A stretch of 9,583 nucleotides of DNA from a bacterium (GTDB taxonomy: Bacteria; Margulisbacteria; Marinamargulisbacteria; JAAEMD01), in assembly GCA_024225875.1 (NCBI GenBank), contig JAAEMD010000377.1:1-9583 (forward strand), written 5' to 3'. The notes under the pieces were generated by a model. That model saw only the letters and a list, made by a program, of their open reading frames with translations, had not been told where the DNA came from and searched no databases. Shown piece after piece: positions 1-6,719 of the stretch. The number at the start of each line of letters is the position of its first letter. Position 1 is the stretch's first letter. The position numbers were made by a program, and so were the translations under genes.

Positions 1-129
1 AGCAAGCTTTTAATGCTCAAAGTTAGACATGTAAAGACATTTAAAGGTTTAGTAACTTTTGCAGGAGAAGCATATGTTGATAAGCAAGTCGTGGCAAAAG
101 GACAATTTAGTGTATTGATGATACAATGA
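1..129 (+). CDS. fabZ: FabZ-type 3-hydroxyacyl-ACP dehydratase, C-terminal end (5' end outside window)
   Basis: An open frame runs from base 1 to a TGA at 127-129 and gives 42 residues, so the gene is cut by the left window edge. The pattern LKVRHVKTFKGLVTFAGEAY followed by VDKQVVAKGQF matches the last strands of the FabZ hotdog fold, where a long strand ending in F-x-G-x-A-x-VDG-x-x-VAEAEF closes the domain. FabZ dehydrates 3-hydroxyacyl-ACP in cytoplasmic type II fatty-acid synthesis. The catalytic His and Glu of the family lie in the missing N-terminal part and cannot be checked. The stop codon overlaps the start of the next gene (ATGA at 126-129), which suggests translational coupling. 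Another hotdog dehydratase such as a FabA relative is possible, because only the C-terminal end is visible. Confidence 0.65.
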   Translation, partial: SKLLMLKVRHVKTFKGLVTFAGEAYVDKQVVAKGQFSVLMIQ

Positions 130-323
130 ATAAAAATAAAGATAATAATTTGGATTTTAATAAATTAATTAGCAAGACTATTTACAAGAATCAATGGCGC
201 TACTCAGTTAATGATATAGTTGAAACTATTTTTGAAAAAAGATGGCATAAATATAGACTTTTTAAAAAAATAAACAACTCCTTGAATCAAATGAGATTGA
301 ATTATAATGATTTTAAATTATGA
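126..323 (+). CDS. Small hypothetical protein (65 aa) overlapped with both neighbours
   Basis: I do not recognise this protein. It is basic and rich in Lys and Asn, with aromatic residues around 20-50 (NQWRYSVNDIVETIFEKRW). It has no membrane segment, signal peptide or cysteine. Its ATG overlaps the stop of the fabZ-like gene (ATGA, 126-129) and its TGA overlaps the ATG of the MscS gene (ATGA, 320-323). Such double overlap is the main reason to believe it is translated, since a chance ORF would rarely fit both junctions exactly. No strong Shine-Dalgarno sequence precedes the start, which fits reinitiation after the upstream gene. The mid region could form a helix that binds nucleic acid or a protein, but that is only a guess from composition. 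Confidence 0.6.
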   Translation: MNKNKDNNLDFNKLISKTIYKNQWRYSVNDIVETIFEKRWHKYRLFKKINNSLNQMRLNYNDFKL

Positions 324-1399
324 ATATAAAAAATATAGTGTACTCTTATGCAGAATGTTTTAGTACTAACCCCTTTTATCTAAAGCTGCTTTCAGGACTG
401 CTCTTAATATTAACAGCTTTAATTTCCGGTTTTTACTTTGAAAAGCTTGTTTTGAAGCGAGTTTTTCAATTCGCCAGTAAAAGCAAACTTAAAAGTGATG
501 AGGTAATTATAGATAGTTTACGAGGAACAGCTATACAGTGGTTCCTGCTGGGGGGTGGGTACGTTGCAAGTTTCTTTTTCCCACTCAATGCAGAACACTT
601 GAGTCTTTTTCGGAAAATACTGCTGGTTATCTGGATATTTTCGGTAACTTATTTTATTTCAAAGCTTTCGACAGGTTTAATTAATCAATATTCCAGAAAA
701 ACAAAAGCTGAATACAGGTCAGCTTCCATACTGAGTATGGTAATTTCTATAAGTATATTTATTATTGGTTTTTTAGTTATTATGCAGACTCTTGGGGTTT
801 CAATAACACCTGTACTAACGACACTGGGAATTGGTGGGTTTGCTGTAGCATTAGCTTTACAGGATACTCTATCCAATCTATTTTCTGGACTTCATATTAT
901 AGCATCCAGGCAAATTAACACTGGTGATTTTATTAGACTGGATACAGGAGAAGATGGTTATGTTGTTGATATCAGCTGGCGTAATGTAAGTATCAGGGAA
1001 CTTTCCAATAATATAATTATTGTACCAAATAGTAAAATAGCAAAAGCTACTTTGCGTAACTATGACCTGCCAGAACAGACTATGTCTGTTTTAGTTGCCG
1101 CAGGTGTAAGTTATGGTTCCAGTTTAAGGCATGTGGAAAAAGTGACTGTTGAAGCAGCAAAAGAGGTATTAAAATCAATAAAAGGCGGCATATCTGAATT
1201 TGAGCCCTTTATCCGGTTTCATACCTTTGATGATTTTAGTATAAACTTTACTGTTATTTTTAGAGTTAGAGAATTTGTAGATCAGTTTTTAGTAAAACAC
1301 GAATTTATTATGCATTTGCATGAAAAATATCAGGAAGAAGGAATTGAAATCCCTTTTCCTGTCAGGACACTGCATATTAAAGAAAAAAATGCTGAATAA
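320..1399 (+). CDS. MscS-family small-conductance mechanosensitive channel
   Basis: This inner-membrane channel of 359 residues would release solutes when membrane tension rises after osmotic downshock. Hydrophobic segments are visible near residues 20-40, 68-87, 97-118 and 137-156. They are followed by the hallmark pore helix (about 163-193) with the Gly/Ala-rich run LTTLGIGGFAVALALQDTLS and then NLFSGLHII. Residues about 200-250 form the beta domain, containing GDFIRLDTGEDGYVVDISWR and the family signature IIIVPNSKIAK. The rest is the cytoplasmic alpha/beta vestibule. The five or so N-terminal helices make it longer than E. coli MscS (three helices) but usual for the wider family. It starts at the ATG overlapping the small upstream gene's stop, so it is probably the last gene of that operon. 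The ion preference cannot be read from sequence. Confidence 0.93.
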   Translation: MNIKNIVYSYAECFSTNPFYLKLLSGLLLILTALISGFYFEKLVLKRVFQFASKSKLKSDEVIIDSLRGTAIQWFLLGGGYVASFFFPLNAEHLSLFRKILLVIWIFSVTYFISKLSTGLINQYSRKTKAEYRSASILSMVISISIFIIGFLVIMQTLGVSITPVLTTLGIGGFAVALALQDTLSNLFSGLHIIASRQINTGDFIRLDTGEDGYVVDISWRNVSIRELSNNIIIVPNSKIAKATLRNYDLPEQTMSVLVAAGVSYGSSLRHVEKVTVEAAKEVLKSIKGGISEFEPFIRFHTFDDFSINFTVIFRVREFVDQFLVKHEFIMHLHEKYQEEGIEIPFPVRTLHIKEKNAE

Positions 1400-1677
1400 A
1401 TTCAAAGAATAACAAAGCAGAGTTTAGAACTATAACTATCTGCATAAAACAGTGCCTGTAATGGACAGCTATAGCTGTCCCAAAGTAAAATGTCCGACAC
1501 TTAAAGTTTTCAAACTATAATCAGGCGGTGTTTTTTTTTAAATCATATTATCTGGTTATTATGAAGATTAATTAGTTACAATAGTTTTGAATTATAATAC
1601 AATAACTATCTATGGTCATTTGGCAGCTCTTATTGCTGTTACAGGCAGGTGATGCCTCCCTTAAATATAAATAAACG
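1400..1677. other. Intergenic region between the MscS gene and thiC, without a recognisable TPP riboswitch
   Basis: This 278-base gap has no supported gene. It contains an 18-base palindrome (1463-1480) and a T-run near 1531-1539 that lacks a convincing hairpin before it. There is a TATAAT at 1593-1598 with no good -35 partner at 16-18 bases. Two small hairpins lie close to thiC: CAGC/GCTG at 1624-1638 and AGGCA/TGCCT at 1643-1657. I looked for the CTGAGA and ACCTGAT...GGGTAATGCCAGCGTAGGGA elements of a TPP aptamer, common before thiC, and did not find them on this strand. Confidence 0.6.
1463..1480. repeat. 18-base perfect palindrome downstream of the MscS gene
   Basis: GGACAGCTATAGCTGTCC equals its own reverse complement. 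It lies 64 bases after the MscS stop codon. It is followed by CAAAGTAAAA and a second TGTCC (1491-1495), 15 bases after the first TGTCC (1476-1480). No U-tract follows, so it is not a classical intrinsic terminator. It could be a dimeric regulator site, a transcript-end hairpin, or the remains of a mobile-element end. The palindrome is certain and its role is unknown. Confidence 0.6.
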
Positions 1678-3345
1678 TTGATGACTGTAGAAAAAATAAA
1701 TGGTGAAAAAAATAAAATGACAATACACCCATCAAAGATAGATATAAGCTGTGGTCCTTTACCAGGCTCAAGAAAAGTATACCTTGGGAACAATAACCTT
1801 AAGGTTCCATTCAGAGAGGTGGTTAGTTCCCAGTGTAAACACAGTAGTACTGAAGACCCCTCTCTTATTAAGCTTTATGATACGTCAGGACTATATACTG
1901 ACCCTGAATACGATATTAATATCGAAAAAGGGCTGTCTGAAATACGGAAAGAGTGGGTGTATCAGAGGAATGATACTGTTGAAACAACTGACGGGCAAAA
2001 AACGTTCAAAAAAAACAGCCTGCACAAAGGACTTATGTTTTGCTGTTCTTCAAAACCACGCAAAGCAAAAAAGAATACGAACATAACACAAATGCATTAT
2101 GCTAAAAAAGGTATTATTACTCCGGAAATGGAGTTTGTAGCTGTGAGAGAAAACTGCAGTCCTGAATTTGTACTACAGGAAGTAGCCTCTGGTCAGGCTA
2201 TAATTCCCGCCAATATAAACCACCTTGAGCTGGAGCCTATGATTATTGGCAGAAACTTTCTGGTTAAAATAAACTCTAATATCGGAAATTCTGCAATTTC
2301 TTCCAGTATAGCTGAGGAGGTTGATAAGATGGTCTGGTCTATAAGGTGGGGTGCTGATACAGTAATGGACCTTTCTACCGGACAACATATTCATGAGACC
2401 AGAGAGTGGATTATCAGAAACTCTCCAGTTCCAATTGGGACGGTTCCTCTCTATCAGGCCCTTGAAAAGGTTGATGGTAAGATAGAAGAGCTTACCTGGG
2501 AAATATATAAAGATACTTTGATTGAACAGGCGATTCAGGGTGTCGATTATTTTACTATCCATGCCGGTGTTCTGCAAAAATATATTCCTGCAGCTAAAAA
2601 ACGTGTAACAGGAATAGTGTCTCGTGGTGGAGCAATAATGGCAAAATGGATGAATATACACAACCAGGAAAGCTTTCTTTATAATAACTTTGAAGAGATT
2701 TGTGACATTATGAAACAATATGATGTCAGTTTCAGCCTGGGTGACGGTTTAAGGCCTGGCTGCATTGCTGATGCGAATGATACAGCCCAGTTTGCCGAGC
2801 TGGAGACATTAGGTGAGCTTACTAAGACAGCCTGGGAACATGATATTCAAACTATGATAGAAGGACCAGGCCATGTTCCTCTAAACAAGATTAAGGAAAA
2901 TATGGCTGTGCAACTGGATACTTGTCATAAAGCTCCTTTTTATACATTAGGGCCACTTGTTACAGATATTGCTCCTGGATATGATCATATTGTTTCTGCT
3001 ATCGGTGCTGCTATGATTGGCTGGCTGGGGACTGCTATGCTGTGTTATGTTACTCCAAAAGAGCATCTGGGTTTGCCTGATAAGGAAGATGTAAAGGAAG
3101 GGATTATAGCCCATAAAATTGCAGCGCATGCGGCCGATATTGCTAAAGGCCATCACGGAGCTCAAGAATGGGATGACGCTATGGCAAAAGCAAGGTTTGG
3201 GTTTCGCTGGCAGGATCAGTTCAGTTTGAGTTTAAACCCGGAAAAGGCCAGGGCAGCAAGAGAGGAAACTCTACCTGAAACAGATGACCCTTCTTACTGT
3301 TCTATGTGCGGACCTGCTTTCTGTTCTATGAAGCTTAATCAGTAG
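1678..3345 (+). CDS. thiC: Phosphomethylpyrimidine synthase ThiC
   Basis: ThiC rearranges 5-aminoimidazole ribotide to 4-amino-5-hydroxymethyl-2-methylpyrimidine phosphate, the pyrimidine half of thiamine, using SAM and a [4Fe-4S] cluster in the cytoplasm. The cluster ligands are visible at the C-terminus as CSMCGPAFC (C541, C544, C549 counted from the TTG start), the non-canonical CxxCx4C pattern of this family. Other family stretches are MEFVAVRENCSPEFV, NSNIGNSAISSSIAEEVDKM, WGADTVMDLSTG, SRGGAIMAKWM, LGDGLRPGCIADANDTAQ and MIEGPGHVPLNKI. The 555-residue length is a little shorter than long ThiC forms and normal for many bacteria. The start is uncertain. TTG 1678 and ATG 1681 have no good ribosome site, whereas ATG 1717 has GGTGA at 1702-1706, ten bases upstream, and still includes the conserved domain starting near IDISCGPLPGSRKVYLG. 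It stands alone, with no other thi gene in view. Confidence 0.97.
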   Translation: MMTVEKINGEKNKMTIHPSKIDISCGPLPGSRKVYLGNNNLKVPFREVVSSQCKHSSTEDPSLIKLYDTSGLYTDPEYDINIEKGLSEIRKEWVYQRNDTVETTDGQKTFKKNSLHKGLMFCCSSKPRKAKKNTNITQMHYAKKGIITPEMEFVAVRENCSPEFVLQEVASGQAIIPANINHLELEPMIIGRNFLVKINSNIGNSAISSSIAEEVDKMVWSIRWGADTVMDLSTGQHIHETREWIIRNSPVPIGTVPLYQALEKVDGKIEELTWEIYKDTLIEQAIQGVDYFTIHAGVLQKYIPAAKKRVTGIVSRGGAIMAKWMNIHNQESFLYNNFEEICDIMKQYDVSFSLGDGLRPGCIADANDTAQFAELETLGELTKTAWEHDIQTMIEGPGHVPLNKIKENMAVQLDTCHKAPFYTLGPLVTDIAPGYDHIVSAIGAAMIGWLGTAMLCYVTPKEHLGLPDKEDVKEGIIAHKIAAHAADIAKGHHGAQEWDDAMAKARFGFRWQDQFSLSLNPEKARAAREETLPETDDPSYCSMCGPAFCSMKLNQ

Positions 3346-3353
3346 AGGAGCAT

Positions 3354-3367
3354 AGCCTTTTACGGCT
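3354..3367. terminator. Weak hairpin in the convergent thiC / 606-aa gene junction
   Basis: AGCC (3354-3357) pairs with GGCT (3364-3367) around a six-base loop, just after the thiC stop codon. Only short T tracts follow. The roughly 55-base junction between the two converging genes is where termination would be expected, but the stem is too short to be persuasive. Confidence 0.2.
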
Positions 3368-3400
3368 TTCCAAATAGCCCGGAAAAATTTTCTTAAGAAC

Positions 3401-5221
3401 TCAAACAGCAAATACTGCTTTATTTTCCAGGATGAGTTTTTCCAGTTCTGAGCCCAGAGTGTTCAAGTCATCTAAAAAATACTGCTGGCATTTTTTTGTT
3501 TCTTCTATCATTTTTGGAACAAGCTGTTTATAGTATTCTATTCCATCCAGTAAATTAGTCTTAAAAGAATTAAGGCGCTGTATATGTTTAGGTGTTAGTT
3601 TTGGGAACGTTTCTTTTATTTCCTGTGAAAAATGATCGATATACATTTTCAGCTCTTGTATAAACATGTGTGGTCTTTTAACATCCTGTAGAAGATCTAT
3701 TTTCCCATATATGTGGCTTACCATTTCTGCCAGGCTATAGATTCTGTTGAAAAAGGCCAGGTTAGGTCCAGGGCAAATAGCAGGGTTAAGAGGCCTTCCT
3801 GAATTAATATTATACTTAATATAAGTGCCAGCTGACAGATCTTCACATAAACAGACCTTTTCTACCGTATCATCATACAGTCTCTTCTTTTCCTCTTTTG
3901 AATGCTCCAGTGACTCTATTTGTTCTATTTTCTTTTTTTGATACCGGCGAGAAGCCGTGCATACTGGCAGGTCTGTAAATTCCGTATTGTATATCGCTAA
4001 ATGACCCTTGGGACAGGGGCTTCCCGGGGATCCTTTAGCTATCCTGTCTCTTTTTAGTGCTTCGCTCTTTGTGCCTCTGACTGTATTAAATAAAATATTC
4101 AGAGGAGAAACCCTGCTTAAGTAAAGGTCCTCTTTTGTTGCGCTTACCAGTAAATCCTGTGTATAGTCATCAACAGTTACAGCTTCCGGCACTAATAAAA
4201 ACGGTGTTGCCCACCCGGTGCTGGTAACGCTGAATTCTCTTTTCAAAAAGGTATCTTCTTTAGATGTCCCTATGCCACCCTGAACAGTTATAATAGCGTC
4301 CGGCTGCTTTTTAAATACGATTCTTTCCATCTGCTGGATAGCCTTATTACATATTTCATACAGGCCTGCAAGAAAAGTTTCTTTTTTATTCTTGAACTCT
4401 TCCATAATAGGTCCTATTAGATTGCCTTCTGTTGCAAAAGCATGTCCACCGCAGTTCAGACCTGATTCTATTCTGTACTCAGATACCCATAACCCTTTTT
4501 TTGCAAGAAACTTACCCTGTATTTTTGTGGATCTAAAATCAGACACCTTAAGAACTATCTTTTTCTTTGTTTCTCCTTTTTCGTCTGGATAGAAATCATC
4601 AAACATGGACGCATAAGCATACAGCCTTCTATTGAAACCTGCAGACAGCACAATTGATGATGTAAGCTTACTCTGTGCGAATCCCCTTAAAGCTGACAGG
4701 GCATCTGATGTGCCTTCAGGCTGCCTGTTACCATCGTTGTCATAAATATCACGATCTACTTTTGTCATAATATTTACATCAATCGATCCAGGAACTATAT
4801 TTGATCTTAACTCTTCTTCCAGCTCTTTTTTTTCAGTATTATCTTTTGTTTTAAGCATTTTGTTGTATAGTTTTTTTAATTTCGAGTCTTCTGAAAGAAG
4901 TTCAAAATATCTTGTTATTTCCTTTCCTGGTTCGAACTTGTCTTTTTTTATTTTTTTTATCTGGTCTAATACAACATCATTAATCAGGTTAAGGTATGCA
5001 GTAATTCGTTTTGCACGAAAATCTTTTTCCTTTGTTTCTATTGGAACAAAAGGTTCATTATATATTTTGCTATAATATTTTCTCAGCCTTTCACAAAGAT
5101 CATCATCACCAATACTTAGCACAGAAGAAATACCGTATCTGGCTACCTTTATTGGTGAATCCATAGTAAACGAAGTTCCCATAACAGGTATATGAAATGA
5201 ATGTTCCGAATTTTTTATCAT
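3401..5221 (-). CDS. Conserved-looking protein of unknown function, possible FMN TIM-barrel (nitronate-monooxygenase-like) with Cys-rich C-terminal part
   Basis: This is a 606-residue soluble protein with no signal peptide or membrane helix, whose function I cannot name. Several stretches recall FMN-binding TIM barrels of the nitronate monooxygenase / PfaD type: IPVMGTSFTMDSPIKVA at the N-terminus, GSIDVNIMTKVDRD (145-158), SGLNCGGHAFATEG (253-266, compare the AGGH loop), IITVQGGIGTS (310-320, compare the phosphate-binding GGIGT) and GWATPFLLVPEA (336-347). Between about 60 and 140 lies a charged, probably helical insertion. After the barrel-like part come five cysteines, C403 (CPKGH), C421, C457 and C459 (CLC) and C483 (CPGP), which could bind a metal or Fe-S cluster. 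The C-terminal 110 residues look helical. It is convergent with thiC and divergent from pdaD. Its ATG has no Shine-Dalgarno sequence, but a -10 box sits seven bases before it. The FMN role is inferred from motifs only. Confidence 0.9.
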   Translation of the reverse strand: MIKNSEHSFHIPVMGTSFTMDSPIKVARYGISSVLSIGDDDLCERLRKYYSKIYNEPFVPIETKEKDFRAKRITAYLNLINDVVLDQIKKIKKDKFEPGKEITRYFELLSEDSKLKKLYNKMLKTKDNTEKKELEEELRSNIVPGSIDVNIMTKVDRDIYDNDGNRQPEGTSDALSALRGFAQSKLTSSIVLSAGFNRRLYAYASMFDDFYPDEKGETKKKIVLKVSDFRSTKIQGKFLAKKGLWVSEYRIESGLNCGGHAFATEGNLIGPIMEEFKNKKETFLAGLYEICNKAIQQMERIVFKKQPDAIITVQGGIGTSKEDTFLKREFSVTSTGWATPFLLVPEAVTVDDYTQDLLVSATKEDLYLSRVSPLNILFNTVRGTKSEALKRDRIAKGSPGSPCPKGHLAIYNTEFTDLPVCTASRRYQKKKIEQIESLEHSKEEKKRLYDDTVEKVCLCEDLSAGTYIKYNINSGRPLNPAICPGPNLAFFNRIYSLAEMVSHIYGKIDLLQDVKRPHMFIQELKMYIDHFSQEIKETFPKLTPKHIQRLNSFKTNLLDGIEYYKQLVPKMIEETKKCQQYFLDDLNTLGSELEKLILENKAVFAV

Positions 5222-5228
5222 GGTCGAT

Positions 5229-5256
5229 ATTATAGCTAATATTTTTGATTTACCAA
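5229..5256 (-). promoter_or_regulatory. Candidate promoter of the 606-aa gene, implying a leaderless mRNA
   Basis: Read on the minus strand, TTGGTA (5251-5256) is followed after 16 bases by a perfect TATAAT (5229-5234). Only seven bases then separate it from the ATG at 5219-5221, which puts the expected transcription start at or next to the start codon. No Shine-Dalgarno sequence precedes the ATG. A second minus-strand TATAAT at 5266-5271 is an alternative -10 that would give a leader of about 40 bases. Confidence 0.4.
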
Positions 5257-5291
5257 AGAGTATATATTATAGTTTTTGTTTATCAGGTCAG

Positions 5292-5318
5292 AAAAAAAAA
5301 CAGTGTAAAAAAAAACAG
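5292..5318. repeat. Two direct copies of A9-CAG in the divergent intergenic region
   Basis: Nine A residues followed by CAG occur at 5292-5303 and again at 5307-5318, 15 bases apart. They lie between the 606-aa gene and pdaD, where promoters for both are expected. Phased A tracts bend DNA and can act as upstream activating elements, but 15 bases is not a whole number of helical turns. Confidence 0.45.
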
Positions 5319-5325
5319 CTCGATT

Positions 5326-5331
5326 TATAAT
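5326..5331 (+). promoter_or_regulatory. Possible -10 box upstream of pdaD
   Basis: A perfect TATAAT lies 64 bases before the pdaD ATG, within very A/T-rich DNA. No good -35 hexamer is found at 16-18 bases, so this rests on one box in a composition where such boxes arise by chance. Confidence 0.25.
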
Positions 5332-5395
5332 TAAATATGTTATAAAAAAAGAACACTGAATTCTGCTTAAAGATGAATATAGAAGGAGTTTTGCA

Positions 5396-5941
5396 ATGAA
5401 CTTTGTACCTAAAGAGCTATTTTTAACAAAAGGGGTAGGAACACATAAAGAAAAGTTAGTTTCATTTGAGATGGCACTAAGAAAAGCAGGGATTGCCGGC
5501 TTTAATTTAGTTAAAGTATCAAGTATATGTCCCCCGGACTGCAAAGTAATATCAAAAAAAAGGGGGCTGGAAAAACTTAATGTTGGGCAGATAGTATTTT
5601 GTGTTCTTTCTGAAAATGCTGTTAATGAAAAGAACAGGCTTGTTACCGCATCTGCTGGAATAGCGCTCCCTCAAAATAAAGAGAAACATGGCTACCTGTC
5701 AGAGCACCATTCATTTGGAGAAACTGATCAGGAAGCTGGTGACTATGCAGAAGATATGGCAGCTGAAATGCTGGCAACAACATTAGGAATATCCATAGAT
5801 TCAAGTCTGCACTGGGATAAACGAAAAGAAATCTGGAAAATGGAAAACCAGATAGTAAAAACTCAACATATAACACAGTCAGCGATAGGTAAAAAAGATC
5901 TCTGGACAACAGTAGTTGCCGGAGCCATACTTATTTTATAG
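5396..5941 (+). CDS. pdaD: Pyruvoyl-dependent arginine decarboxylase
   Basis: PdaD decarboxylates arginine to agmatine, a step toward putrescine and spermidine or an acid-tolerance reaction in the cytoplasm. The 181-residue proenzyme has the family self-cleavage site GFNLVKVSSICPPDC. Cleavage would fall between S42 and S43, turning S43 into the N-terminal pyruvoyl group of the alpha chain. N37 matches the conserved Asn of the N-L-[IV]-x-x-SS motif. ASAGIALP (85-92) and HGYLSEHH, with the probable catalytic Glu E103, match the active-site region known from the Methanocaldococcus and Chlamydia enzymes. The C-terminal GKKDLWTTVVAGAILI is also typical. An AAGGAG ribosome site at 5383-5388, seven bases before the ATG, supports the start. 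It is the first gene of a pair with tmk, and no agmatinase or agmatine deiminase is in the window. Confidence 0.93.
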   Translation: MNFVPKELFLTKGVGTHKEKLVSFEMALRKAGIAGFNLVKVSSICPPDCKVISKKRGLEKLNVGQIVFCVLSENAVNEKNRLVTASAGIALPQNKEKHGYLSEHHSFGETDQEAGDYAEDMAAEMLATTLGISIDSSLHWDKRKEIWKMENQIVKTQHITQSAIGKKDLWTTVVAGAILIL

Positions 5942-6577
5942 ATGATGATTAAAAACGGCACATTTATCACATTCGAAGGCATAGAAGGTTCCGGGAAAAG
6001 TACCCAGATTGAAATGCTTGGCAGCTATCTTAAAGATAAAAATATTCCTTTTATCACAACAAAAGAGCCCGGGGGTACAGTGCTGGGCTTAAAAATAAGA
6101 GAGCTTTTACTAGATAGAGAAACAGAATTCTTTCATCATTATTCAGAATTGCTTTTATTTTATGTTGATCGGCTTGAAAATGTTGCTGGTCAGGTTATTC
6201 CTGCCTTAGAACAAGGTAAAATAGTTCTTTGTGACAGGTATATAGACTCTTCTTTTGCATATCAGATGGGCGCCCGCCAGGTACCTGAAGAGCTGTTGTC
6301 CTCCTTAAATAAACTTGTCAATCTTATGCCGGATATTACAATATTATACGACATAATGCCTGAAACAGGTCTTGATAGAGCACAAAAAAGATCTGAAAAA
6401 GACAGATTCGAAACAGAAGATCTGGGATTCCATAATAAGGTTCGGGATGCTTACCTTAAACAGGCAGGAAAAGATCCTGCAAGAATTAAAGTTATTCCTG
6501 TCCTTGATATGTGTCCTGATAAAGTATTTCAACAAACCAGATATCTTCTTGAAGATAAGATCTCTGCTTACCTGTAG
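5942..6577 (+). CDS. tmk: Thymidylate kinase (dTMP kinase)
   Basis: Tmk phosphorylates dTMP to dTDP with ATP in the cytoplasm, an essential step of dTTP supply. The P-loop is GIEGSGKST (13-21). TKEPGGT (40-46) and LLFYVDRLENV (71-81) match the dTMP-binding region, DRY (98-100) is the family motif, and the LID segment is RSEKDRFETED (150-160). The 211-residue length is normal. ATG 5942 comes directly after the pdaD stop TAG (5939-5941), and a second ATG follows at 5945. The nearest purine run, GGAG in CCGGAGCC, is about 17 bases upstream, farther than usual. Translation is therefore probably coupled to pdaD. The two products have no known direct link, so this is likely operon sharing only. Confidence 0.96.
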   Translation: MMIKNGTFITFEGIEGSGKSTQIEMLGSYLKDKNIPFITTKEPGGTVLGLKIRELLLDRETEFFHHYSELLLFYVDRLENVAGQVIPALEQGKIVLCDRYIDSSFAYQMGARQVPEELLSSLNKLVNLMPDITILYDIMPETGLDRAQKRSEKDRFETEDLGFHNKVRDAYLKQAGKDPARIKVIPVLDMCPDKVFQQTRYLLEDKISAYL

Positions 6578-6617
6578 CCGCTATATAAAAGATTAATTTA
6601 TTATGTTTCAAAATATA

Positions 6618-6641
6618 TAAAATCAATTTTTACTGATTTTA
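6618..6641. terminator. A/T-rich inverted repeat after tmk
   Basis: TAAAATCA (6618-6625) and TGATTTTA (6634-6641) are perfect complements around an eight-base loop, about 40 bases after the tmk stop. A T run appears at 6655-6660. The stem has only one G/C pair, so it would be a weak terminator. Its place at the end of the pdaD-tmk unit is the main support. Confidence 0.3.
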
Positions 6642-6684
6642 AAATTAACATCTATTTTTTCGATAACTTTATATGTAAAATATA

Positions 6685-6690
6685 TATAAT
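6685..6690 (+). promoter_or_regulatory. Possible -10 box for the dapB-asd unit
   Basis: A perfect TATAAT lies about 60 bases before the dapB ATG, after the candidate end of the pdaD-tmk unit. The best -35 at 17 bases is GATAAC (6662-6667), which is poor. The gap of 171 bases suggests that dapB has its own promoter, and this is the best box seen. Confidence 0.25.
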
Positions 6691-6707
6691 AGATTTAAAC
6701 TGACACA

Positions 6708-6719
6708 ACTAATATTAGT
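6708..6719. promoter_or_regulatory. Palindrome ACTAATATTAGT in the dapB leader, possible operator
   Basis: This 12-base perfect palindrome lies 29 bases before the dapB ATG and 18-29 bases after the TATAAT at 6685-6690, where a repressor dimer could bind. No lysine riboswitch is visible in this short gap, so lysine control, if any, would need another device. Short A/T palindromes are common in such DNA. Confidence 0.25.

Noticed and set aside
1519..1542. T-run as an intrinsic terminator for the MscS operon
   Set aside because: Only a four-base ACAC/GTGT pairing with a long loop precedes the T-run, too weak to call a terminator.
1576..1598. TTACAA and TATAAT as a thiC promoter
   Set aside because: The spacer is only 11 bases, outside the 16-18 range, and no better -35 was found for this TATAAT.
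1620..1677. The GGCAG...CTCCC leader before thiC as a TPP riboswitch
   Set aside because: The diagnostic CTGAGA and the second conserved TPP element are absent, and the segment is too short for the three-way junction.
2173..2718. A 181-codon minus-strand ORF inside thiC
   Set aside because: It lies wholly opposite conserved ThiC sequence, and its translation is Cys/His/Tyr-rich without any domain, as expected for a shadow frame.
5236..5544. A 102-codon minus-strand ORF over the pdaD start
   Set aside because: It is antisense to the conserved pyruvoyl cleavage site and runs through the A/T-rich promoter region, so it is most likely a shadow.
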